Shown here one piece after another: positions 16,632-22,771 of a stretch of 39,115 nucleotides of DNA. The translations under genes were made by a program, and so were the position numbers. The number at the start of each line of letters is the position of its first letter. Within the stretch, counting starts at the first letter, position 1. The notes beneath the pieces were generated by a model that saw only the letters and a program-made list of their open reading frames with translations, was not told where the DNA came from and ran no database searches. The stretch is from Methylococcaceae bacterium NSP1-2. Its GTDB lineage: Bacteria; Pseudomonadota; Gammaproteobacteria; Methylococcales; Methylomonadaceae. The stretch covers positions 1 through 39,115 of the forward strand of contig NQJH01000027.1 of NCBI GenBank assembly GCA_002256685.1. The letters are read 5' to 3'.

Positions 16632-16795
16632 CTTACCTCCGGTAATATTCTGGGGTTTCCAGATAAATAAAACGCATCCTCTTGGGATGCTTCCTTACGG
16701 TTTCTTTCCCCATTATATGAGTCCAGCCCGTCTACGCAGGAAAATTAAGTTTTTCAACGCCTGCGGTCTTTGACGGTTACCGCACAACGGTAACC
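16632..16795 (-). promoter_or_regulatory. Putative L10-leader regulatory RNA upstream of rplJ
   Basis: The gap between rplA and rplJ contains elements of the L10(L12)4-binding leader: CGCAGG (minus strand, 16760-16765) pairs with CCTGCG (16735-16740), the latter followed by TAGACGG as in enteric leaders. There is also a perfect 8-bp hairpin of GGTTACCG at 16775-16795, and a 6-bp stem GCATCC/GGATGC (16674-16690) followed by GTTTTATTT that could act as an attenuator. Assignment rests on position and recalled motifs. A covariance-model search would settle it. Confidence 0.55.
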
Positions 16796-16812
16796 CAAAG
16801 TTTTTGTAATGC

Positions 16813-17508
16813 TTAGCCGTTAAGACTACTTGGATCTAACCACAAACCAGGTCCCATCGTTGAAGATAACGTAATCTTCTTGATATAGATACCTTTAGCA
16901 GCAGTTGGTTTCATTCTTCTTAAATCTGCCAGCAAAGCTTCTAAGTTACCTTGAAGTGCTTCAGCATCGAATGCCACTTTGCCTAATGTGCAGTGAATAA
17001 TACCAGACTTATCAGTACGGTAGCGTACTTGACCCGATTTGGCATTTTTAACAGCGGTAGCAACATCAGCAGTCACTGTGCCAACCTTAGGATTAGGCAT
17101 TAAGCCTCTAGGACCTAAAATTTGACCCAATTGACCGACAACGCGCATTGCATCAGGAGAAGCAATAACTACATCAAAATTCATTTCGCCTTTTTTGACT
17201 AAGTCGCCTAAGTCATCCATACCGACAATATCAGCACCCGCTGCTCTTGCAGCATCTGCATTAGCACCTTGGGTAAATACAGCGACACGAACAGTTTTAC
17301 CTGTACCGTTTGGCAGCACAGTAGCACCACGAACATTTTGATCTGATTTGCGTGGATCTACACCTAAATTAACGCTCACATCAATGGCTTCGGCAAATTT
17401 AGCTGTACCTAACTCTTTCAATAAAGCAACTGCTTCAGTAATTGAATATTGTTTGGTTTTATCAACTTTTGCTTTGATGATTTTCGCTTTTTTTGTTAAC
17501 TTAGCCAT
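16813..17508 (-). CDS. rplA: 50S ribosomal protein L1
   Basis: L1 forms the mobile L1 stalk that handles E-site tRNA and in E. coli represses the L11 operon. The 231-residue product shows the family core: VNLGVDPRKSDQNVRGATVL in domain I, QLGQILGPRGLMPNPKVGTV in the domain II hinge, and RTDKSGIIHCTLGK followed by YIKKITLSSTMGPG at the end. The ATG shares its A with the stop of the shifted rplK frame (TAATG), a coupling arrangement. This shows where rplK originally ended. Confidence 0.98.
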   Translation of the reverse strand: MAKLTKKAKIIKAKVDKTKQYSITEAVALLKELGTAKFAEAIDVSVNLGVDPRKSDQNVRGATVLPNGTGKTVRVAVFTQGANADAARAAGADIVGMDDLGDLVKKGEMNFDVVIASPDAMRVVGQLGQILGPRGLMPNPKVGTVTADVATAVKNAKSGQVRYRTDKSGIIHCTLGKVAFDAEALQGNLEALLADLRRMKPTAAKGIYIKKITLSSTMGPGLWLDPSSLNG

Positions 17509-17877
17509 TATAATCCCTCCACATTCAGACCCATGCTACGCGCACTGCCTGCAATTGTTTTTACTGCCGCTTCAAGATTTGCGGCGTTCAAATCTTTTCG
17601 GATTGCTACTACCGCTTTTTAACCCCAGTGCTTTTTTCAAAAGAATCGAAGCAGGGGGCGTTTTGGTAATAAAAGTAAAGCTACGATCACTGTAAACAGT
17701 GATAACGACAGGTAAAGGCAAGCCTTTTTCTACATCCTGTGTCTTCGCATTAAAGGCTTTACAAAATTCCATAATGTTGACACCGCGCTGACCTAAGGCA
17801 GGACCAACAGGTGGACTTGGATTTGCTTCACCCGCTTTTACTTGTAATTTAATATATGCGGTTATTTTTTTTGCCAT
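17508..17877 (-). CDS. rplK: 50S ribosomal protein L11, broken by an internal deletion
   Basis: L11 binds the GTPase-associated region of 23S rRNA and is needed for RelA activation. The N-terminal domain is intact: KLQVKAGEANPSPPVGPALG, GVNIMEFCKAFNAKT, SFTFITKTPPASILLKKALG. The first frame then passes SGSSNPKRFERRKS and stops at 17572. A second frame restores the C-terminal domain (DLNAANLEAAVKTIAGSARS, then MGLNVEGL) and ends at 17508 with a TAATG overlap onto rplA. Compared with E. coli L11, about 22 residues between KSGSSNP and DLNAAN are replaced by 4 nt, so roughly 62 nt are missing at 17595-17598, inside the RNA-binding domain. The unbroken gene would encode about 142 residues. Confidence 0.92.
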
Positions 17878-17923
17878 TTCTTACTCCAAATACGGGTGCA
17901 AACGCGCTTTACGCTCCCCTAGA

Positions 17924-17958
17924 CACAAAAAATCCCTACCTTATACAGATAGAGATTT
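17924..17958 (-). terminator. Terminator-like hairpin between nusG and rplK
   Basis: On the minus strand AAATCTCTATC (17948-17958), a 7-nt loop and GGTAGGGATTT (17930-17940) form an 11-bp stem with two G-U pairs. It runs into six consecutive Ts and then G. It lies about 50 nt before rplK, with no obvious promoter after it, so partial termination between secE-nusG and rplK is the likeliest role. Confidence 0.6.
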
Positions 17959-17983
17959 AATAAATACTAACTAGAAATAATAG

Positions 17984-18517
17984 TTAGCTTTTTTCAACCT
18001 GACTAAAACCTAATTCAACAGAAGTTGACCGACCAAAAATAAGCACTGATATTTTTAGCTTATTTTTGTCATAATTAACTTCTTCAACAACACCATTAAA
18101 ATCCTTAAATGGTCCGTCAATCACTCTAATAACCTCACCCGCCTCAAATAAAGTTTTTGGACGCGGCTTATTGATGCCTTCCTCTACTCTATCAAGTATA
18201 GACATTGCTTCTTTTTCAGAAATAGGGGCGGGGCGATCTGAAGTACCGCCTATAAAACCTAATACTCTCGGTACATCCTTAACCAAGTGCCAAGTTTCAT
18301 CGGTTAACTCCATCTGAACCAATACATAGCCTGGGAAAAATTTTCTTTCACTTTTCCGTTGTTGACCCATGCGCATCTCAACAACTTCCTCGGTAGGCAC
18401 TAAGATTTTACCGAAGTACTGCTCCAGACCCTCGCGCTTAATTCTATCTTCCAAAGCCTGCTTGACTTTATTTTCAAAATTCGAATAGGCGTGTACAACA
18501 TACCAGCGCAAAGCCAT
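17984..18517 (-). CDS. nusG: Transcription termination/antitermination factor NusG
   Basis: NusG binds the RNA polymerase clamp through its NGN domain and contacts Rho or S10 through its KOW domain. The 177 residues start MALRWYVVHAYSNFENKVKQ, with RKFFPGYVLVQMELTDETWH in the NGN core and a C-terminal KOW motif at VIDGPFKDFNGVVEEVNYDK. Length is normal (E. coli 181). It lies 3 nt after secE, the universal pairing. Confidence 0.98.
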   Translation of the reverse strand: MALRWYVVHAYSNFENKVKQALEDRIKREGLEQYFGKILVPTEEVVEMRMGQQRKSERKFFPGYVLVQMELTDETWHLVKDVPRVLGFIGGTSDRPAPISEKEAMSILDRVEEGINKPRPKTLFEAGEVIRVIDGPFKDFNGVVEEVNYDKNKLKISVLIFGRSTSVELGFSQVEKS

Positions 18518-18520
18518 ATT

Positions 18521-18901
18521 CTAGCCGCCCTGACCTGTTAGAAACCGCACTCCCCAAAAGAGAAACATATCTAGCAACCAAAGAATAAGAGCTACAATAG
18601 TTACCATGGCAAATACTAACAAGGTAGTACGCACGGTTTCTTCTCGAGTAGGCCAAACAACTTTTCTAACTTCTTGCTTAGATTCTAAAACAAAAAGCCA
18701 AACATCTTTACCTATATTGGTAGTCAGCATCAAACCTGTCACTGCCAGCACAATAGCCAACAGACCAAGAACCCGATATAAAAGAGGAACAGCTTCTGAG
18801 AAGTAATAGAATGCAGCCACACCAGCAACTACAAAGACAACGGAAAAGACTTGCTTGACGACATCAAAAACAGCTGTCGGTGCTTCTGCTTGAGTTTTCA
18901 T
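18521..18901 (-). CDS. secE: Preprotein translocase subunit SecE
   Basis: SecE is the clamp subunit of the SecYEG channel in the inner membrane. The 126-residue product has three predicted membrane segments (about residues 18-35, 42-60 and 93-115). This three-helix form is typical of gammaproteobacteria. The conserved cytoplasmic helix FVLESKQEVRKVVWPTREET precedes the last segment. It sits 3 nt before nusG and 48 nt after tRNA-Trp, so it probably shares the tRNA transcript. Confidence 0.96.
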   Translation of the reverse strand: MKTQAEAPTAVFDVVKQVFSVVFVVAGVAAFYYFSEAVPLLYRVLGLLAIVLAVTGLMLTTNIGKDVWLFVLESKQEVRKVVWPTREETVRTTLLVFAMVTIVALILWLLDMFLFWGVRFLTGQGG

Positions 18902-18949
18902 TATGTTATTTATTATGAAAATAGATGGTATTTATTACTTTAACCTGAA

Positions 18950-19025
18950 TGGCAGGCCAGGAGGGTCTCGAACCCCCAACCCGCGGTTTTGGAGACCGCT
19001 ATTCTACCAATTGAACTACTGACCT
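18950..19025 (-). tRNA. tRNA-Trp (CCA anticodon)
   Basis: This is a 76-nt cloverleaf on the minus strand with acceptor arms AGGTCAG and CTGGCCT (one G-U pair), D loop AGTTCAATTGGTAGA, anticodon CCA in GGTCTCCAAAACC, T loop GGTTCGAGACC, discriminator G and an encoded CCA end. It is the last tRNA before secE, its usual place in gammaproteobacteria. Confidence 0.97.
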
Positions 19026-19121
19026 ATTCAGAAAAATGGAACTCGCTATATTACACTAACCAAAGTTATTATTCAATCGCCCATTTAACAATGCCGATAC
19101 AAAATCACATCATGCCTTAAA

Positions 19122-19197
<76 letters not shown>

Positions 19198-19212
19198 TTA
19201 ATCGATAGACTA

Positions 19213-19286
19213 TGGAGCGGGTGATGGGAATCGAACCCACGTGATCAGCTTGGAAGGCTGGAGTTCTACCATTGAACTACACCCGC
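19213..19286 (-). tRNA. tRNA-Gly (TCC anticodon)
   Basis: This is a 74-nt cloverleaf on the minus strand with acceptor arms GCGGGTG and CACCCGC, anticodon TCC in the loop CTTCCAA between CAGC and GCTG, T arm GTGGGTTCGATTCCCAT and an encoded CCA. It lies 15 nt before tRNA-Thr. Confidence 0.97.
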
Positions 19287-19305
19287 AGACTCAATTAACT
19301 CAAGA

Positions 19306-19390
19306 TGGTGGAGGGGGGAGGATTCGAACCTCCGAAGGCAGAGCCGGCAGATTTACAGTCTGATCCCTTTGGCCGCTCGGGAACCCCTCC
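19306..19390 (-). tRNA. tRNA-Tyr (GTA anticodon)
   Basis: This is an 85-nt class II tRNA on the minus strand with acceptor arms GGAGGGG and CCCCTCC, anticodon GTA in GACTGTAAATC, a long variable arm (CCGGCTCTGCCTTCGG) and an encoded CCA. It is the first gene after the promoter at 19411-19439. Confidence 0.97.
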
Positions 19391-19410
19391 AATATTTGGA
19401 TAAGCTGCGC

Positions 19411-19439
19411 ATTCTATGGCATTAAACACACTTCGTCAA
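19411..19439 (-). promoter_or_regulatory. Stable-RNA type sigma70 promoter of the tRNA-secE-nusG unit
   Basis: On the minus strand TTGACG (19434-19439) and TAGAAT (19411-19416) are separated by exactly 17 nt. A GC-rich discriminator GCGC follows the -10 box, as in promoters under stringent control, and an AT-rich stretch lies just upstream as a possible UP element. Transcription would begin near 19404, shortly before tRNA-Tyr. Confidence 0.8.
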
Positions 19440-19495
19440 CTTATTATTTTAGAAAGCTAAGATTAAGCAAATAAAAAAGTTTGTAATACTTTGAT

Positions 19496-19633
19496 TTAAT
19501 TGGTCTTTATAGCCTGCGCCCATAAAAAATATTTGCAAGAACCTTGAACTGAATCCTCATAAATCTTGATAATATTATTTAGCTTCTTCGCATTAGTTAA
19601 ATCATTGGCGATTTCGGCACCAACAATATTCGA
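19496..19633 (-). pseudogene. Possible C-terminal gene remnant, no start codon
   Basis: A minus-strand frame of 45 codons runs from just after a TAG (19634-19636) to a TAA at 19496. It reads protein-like, including GAEIANDLTNAKKLNNIIK and CKYFLWAQAIKTN. It contains no ATG, GTG or TTG at its head, and I do not recognise a family. It could be the eroded tail of a lost gene, or chance. Confidence 0.25.
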
Positions 19634-19794
19634 CTAAAAAAACTAGCACTGATAAAAAACTAAGATTTTTTATTACATAAAGCTGTTCGTATTAAAAAAT
19701 ACTGATATGTTGTCGTGAATGTTAGAATCATCAAACACACGCTTATACCTTAAAAAAATCTATGCCATTAAAGTCTACAGTTTGTTTAAAGTGC

Positions 19795-19831
19795 ATTTGT
19801 AAAGGACTTAAAATCAACTCACTTTACAAAT
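19795..19831. repeat. 10-bp perfect inverted repeat before the orphan exported protein
   Basis: ATTTGTAAAG (19795-19804) and CTTTACAAAT (19822-19831) are perfect reverse complements separated by 17 bp, ending 25 bp before the start codon at 19857. Position and symmetry suit either an operator for a dimeric regulator or a hairpin in the mRNA leader. No regulator can be assigned. Confidence 0.6.
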
Positions 19832-19856
19832 CATTAGTTCATAGCAGAGAGCCTGT

Positions 19857-20831
19857 ATGAAAAAAATTTTATTAATAATAAGCAGTGTTTTTTTATTATT
19901 TCCAGCTGCTATTTATTTTGGTAATCTCGCTGATATTCCCGAGGCAAGAGAAATTATTGTTTATCTTCGCGATCTAGTCGGGATGTCCGCGACGAAAGAG
20001 CCTATTAGCCCAGCTAGCGTAGATGTCGAAGAAATCCCCACCGCTTACACTCACATTGAACTTGTGGAGTCTTGGCGTAATCTAGGTGCTAGTAATTTTA
20101 CAAATTTACTACAGCTCATAGCGACCCCGCGTAGTCGCGACGCATGGCAGGCGAATGCGGGGAATTTTCTTGATGATCCACTACATTCTGCCGCCTTTTT
20201 CTTGTCTTCTTGGCATTTCTGGCAAGTACAACAAGAAAAATTAAGCTTGATTGGCTATTACCAACCGTGGATTGATGTTTTACTGTTGATTCAAGTGGCT
20301 GAAGTAGAGGGTAGCTACAAAGCGGTAGCCATAGGTATCACTGAGCCAAGTAGCGTCATTTCTTCGACTACACCAACAGCGATGGCAGAGGAATTAACAG
20401 CCCGTTTGAAACGTGCTGAACACACTTTTCACACAGTGATTGACAATCCAGACACCCTAGTCGGAATGCTTAATCCTACCGTTGCAAAAAAATCTCAAAA
20501 CCTACTAAACCAATATGTCACCGATCTTGGTGGCAAGTTAATAACGAATAACTCAGAAAATCAAAATCGCTCAGCGATTTTAGAATGGCTGAATACCGTG
20601 CAAGCAGGACAGTTTAAGGAAGGCGAGCTAGTGCAGCAATCAAACGAGTGGTTGAAAAAATTGCAGCCAGTTCGATTAATAAAGATTGACTCCGAACATT
20701 GGCTACTAGCAGCCAGTAACAGCACTCAAGCTGAACGCGTGTTACTGGTACAATTGCGCGTAACCGAGCATAAAGCCCAGCCGACTGAAGTCCGGATTTG
20801 GGACGCGGCAACGATAAAAAATACGCAATGA
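19857..20831 (+). CDS. Uncharacterised membrane-anchored or exported protein
   Basis: This 324-residue protein is not one I recognise. It opens with MKKILLIISSVFLLFPAAIY, a lysine pair and a long hydrophobic stretch that acts as a signal peptide or uncleaved anchor, and no lipobox is evident. The rest is soluble and presumably periplasmic: an aromatic-rich stretch (HSAAFFLSSWHFWQVQQ, about residues 103-119), a helical middle, and a C-terminal segment (EHWLLAASNSTQAERVLLVQ) that looks beta-rich. A GAGAG ribosome site lies 8 nt upstream. The stand-alone gene sits between the tRNA promoter and nusB, with a 10-bp inverted repeat ahead of it. Confidence 0.75.
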   Translation: MKKILLIISSVFLLFPAAIYFGNLADIPEAREIIVYLRDLVGMSATKEPISPASVDVEEIPTAYTHIELVESWRNLGASNFTNLLQLIATPRSRDAWQANAGNFLDDPLHSAAFFLSSWHFWQVQQEKLSLIGYYQPWIDVLLLIQVAEVEGSYKAVAIGITEPSSVISSTTPTAMAEELTARLKRAEHTFHTVIDNPDTLVGMLNPTVAKKSQNLLNQYVTDLGGKLITNNSENQNRSAILEWLNTVQAGQFKEGELVQQSNEWLKKLQPVRLIKIDSEHWLLAASNSTQAERVLLVQLRVTEHKAQPTEVRIWDAATIKNTQ

Positions 20832-20886
20832 AATTTTAATATGGAAAAAGCGTAATAATACAGCTTGTACCGGCTAGGTTAGATAA

Positions 20887-21012
20887 ATCCAGCGTATCAC
20901 ACACCGTACCGTAGAGAATTTTCAGCAACTTCCTGTTAAGCTTACGCCTGAAAAAGCAAAAGCTGCACTATCAAACCATCAAAAGATTTACTTTAACACT
21001 GTGGAAAACTAA
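20887..21012 (+). pseudogene. Open tail fragment coupled to nusB by TAATG
   Basis: After a TAA at 20884-20886, 41 codons stay open to a TAA at 21010-21012, whose last base is the first of the nusB ATG. The reading is protein-like (TVENFQQLPVKLTPEKAKAA) but has no start codon. A TAATG junction is what one expects at the end of a real upstream operon gene, so this may be the remnant of one. It does not resemble ribH, the usual neighbour of nusB. Chance is possible. Confidence 0.25.
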
Positions 21013-21449
21013 TGAGTCAAACGCGTACCAATGCACGAAAAGCCGCCGTTCAAGCCTTATATCAATGGCAAATGACAGGACAAAACCTGAATGAAATTGA
21101 GCAACAATTTTTACAAGAAGATCGTTTAAAAGATGCTCAAAAAAGTTATTTCACTGAATTATTTCACGGCGTACCTAAAAATTTAGAGCTGATTGATCAA
21201 GCTTTGAGTGAATTTGTTGATCGCCCTGTCGATAGCATTGATCCTGTGGAACGGGCTATTTTAAGAATTGGTGTTTATGAATTATCACACCGTCTGGATA
21301 TGCCCTATCGCGTGATTTTAAATGAAGGCATTAATCTCGCTAAATATTTTGGTGCTGATGGTAGTCATCGTTATGTGAATGGTATTTTGGACAAAGTCGC
21401 CCAACAAAAACGCGCAGTAGAAATCAAAGCCAAAGCTAATTTGAAATAG
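21012..21449 (+). CDS. nusB: Transcription antitermination factor NusB
   Basis: NusB binds boxA RNA together with S10 in rRNA antitermination complexes. The 145-residue product has the all-helical family signature: TNARKAAVQALYQWQMTG at the N-terminus, the central DRPVDSIDPVERAILRIGVY, and LNEGINLAKYFGADGSHRYV near the end, followed by NGILDKVAQ. Length is normal (E. coli 139). thiL begins 4 nt after the stop, the common nusB-thiL arrangement. Confidence 0.97.
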   Translation: MSQTRTNARKAAVQALYQWQMTGQNLNEIEQQFLQEDRLKDAQKSYFTELFHGVPKNLELIDQALSEFVDRPVDSIDPVERAILRIGVYELSHRLDMPYRVILNEGINLAKYFGADGSHRYVNGILDKVAQQKRAVEIKAKANLK

Positions 21450-21453
21450 TCTT

Positions 21454-22371
21454 ATGCCGCTTTCTGAATTCGCGCTAATTCAGCGTTTTTTTACTCGACA
21501 ATCCGTCAAAAATCCATCAACCCGTTTAGGGATTGGCGATGATTGCGCGTTGTTGACGATACCAGACGGCTATGAACTCGCCATCACCACCGATACAATG
21601 GTGGAAAATGTACATTTTTTTAAAGACACTGATCCAGAGCAACTTGGTCACAAACTACTCGCCGTTAATTTAAGTGATTTAGCCAGTATGGGCGCGAAAC
21701 CCCTTTCAGTAACGCTGGCACTCACCGTGCCTAGCGTTAATGAAGCATGGTTAAGTGCGTTTGCAACCGGCTTTCTAAACTTAGCCGAACGGTACGGTGT
21801 TGATTTAATTGGCGGCGACACCACGGCTGGTGCATTAACACTCACCGTACAAGCCTTGGGTCTAGTGCCACGCGGTCTAGCACTTACCCGTTCAGCGGCA
21901 CAAGTCGGTGATTTTATTTATTTATCGGGCAATATTGGTGATGCAGGTTTAGGTTTAAAAATTATTCAGGGCTATCACTGTATCCAACCCGCTAACGCGT
22001 TAAAACAGTTTCATCAACCTGAGCCTGCCTGTGATATAGGACAAGCGTTAATCGGTGTAGCAAATGCCTGTATTGATATATCCGACGGTTTAGCCAGCGA
22101 CTTAGGGCATATCCTCCAACAAAGCCAAGTCGGCGCGTGTTTGTGTTGGGAAGAGTTGCCGTTATCCACTGCCGTTTTAACTTACCTAGAAGACACAAAT
22201 GATTGGTTACTGCCGCTAGTGGCGGGTGATGATTATCAACTGTGCTTTACCGTCAGCCCTGAAAAAGCCACGCTAGTGCCAGAAAGTTGTCAAAAAATCG
22301 GCATTATTGAAGCTCAACACGGCTTACGGCTCAATAAATCGGGCATTATCCAATCATTATGTTATTTCTAG
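21454..22371 (+). CDS. thiL: Thiamine-monophosphate kinase
   Basis: ThiL phosphorylates thiamine monophosphate to the active cofactor thiamine diphosphate. The 305-residue product belongs to the PurM/AIR-synthetase-like superfamily. Metal- and ATP-binding motifs are in place: RLGIGDDCAL near residue 25, ITTDTMVENVHF near 44, AVNLSDLASMGAKP near 70, LIGGDTTAG near 117, and the late CIDISDGLASDLGH and VAGDDYQLCF. E. coli ThiL is 325 residues, so it is slightly short but complete. It overlaps the pgpA start by 13 nt. Confidence 0.96.
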   Translation: MPLSEFALIQRFFTRQSVKNPSTRLGIGDDCALLTIPDGYELAITTDTMVENVHFFKDTDPEQLGHKLLAVNLSDLASMGAKPLSVTLALTVPSVNEAWLSAFATGFLNLAERYGVDLIGGDTTAGALTLTVQALGLVPRGLALTRSAAQVGDFIYLSGNIGDAGLGLKIIQGYHCIQPANALKQFHQPEPACDIGQALIGVANACIDISDGLASDLGHILQQSQVGACLCWEELPLSTAVLTYLEDTNDWLLPLVAGDDYQLCFTVSPEKATLVPESCQKIGIIEAQHGLRLNKSGIIQSLCYF

Positions 22372-22771
22372 CGTTTGGCTTTGGTTCAGGATTAGCCAAA
22401 AAAGCACCTGGAACCTGCGGTACGGTTGCCGCTATTCCTGTTTATTATTTGTTTGCCCAAGCTAATTTCCTAACTTACAGCCTACTCACTATTATCGCCA
22501 CTGTAGTGGGCTCAATGAACATGATTTTGGCGGTATTGTCTGGGATGAAGTGGCAGGCTATTTAATCACCATGTGGTTTGTGCCGTTTACTTGGCAAGCC
22601 ATGATAATTGGTTTTGTGCTATTTCGCTTTTTCGATATTCTCAAACCGTGGCCGATTAAATGGATAGATAAACAAGTCCACGGCGGTTTAGGCATCATGC
22701 TCGATGATGTATTAGCGGGCGTGTTTGCAGGTGGATTGTTGTGGTTAGCGGTGCGTGAATTTAGTTTTTAA
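22359..22771 (+). CDS. pgpA: Phosphatidylglycerophosphatase A, broken by an internal deletion
   Basis: PgpA removes the phosphate from phosphatidylglycerophosphate in the inner membrane. The first frame gives the start GFGSGLAKKAPGTCGTVAAI and a membrane helix, then leaves the family match at TVVGS (22514) and stops at 22565. From about 22514 a second frame continues the protein as NEHDFGGIVWDEVAGYLITM, FRFFDILKPWPIKWIDKQVH and GGLGIMLDDVLAGVFAG to a stop at 22771. Against E. coli PgpA, 13 residues between the two blocks are replaced by 8 nt, so about 31 nt are missing. The gene overlaps thiL at its start and meets priA tail to tail. Broken or misassembled, it cannot give a full product as written. 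Paralogues pgpB/pgpC could compensate. Confidence 0.88.

Larger units (their letters stand above)
19391..19856. other. Intergenic region between the tRNA cluster and the plus-strand genes
   Basis: This is a 466-bp AT-rich divergent gap. It holds the tRNA promoter at its left end, an open minus-strand stretch of 45 codons without a start (19496-19633), an 8-bp AT-only inverted repeat near 19650-19675 (ATAAAAAA...TTTTTTAT), and a 10-bp inverted repeat at 19795-19831 before the next gene. I find no intact gene, RNA gene or mobile element in it. Confidence 0.7.

Noticed and set aside
19026..19121. tufB remnant between tRNA-Thr and tRNA-Trp
   Set aside because: No frame of these 96 nt resembles either end of EF-Tu.
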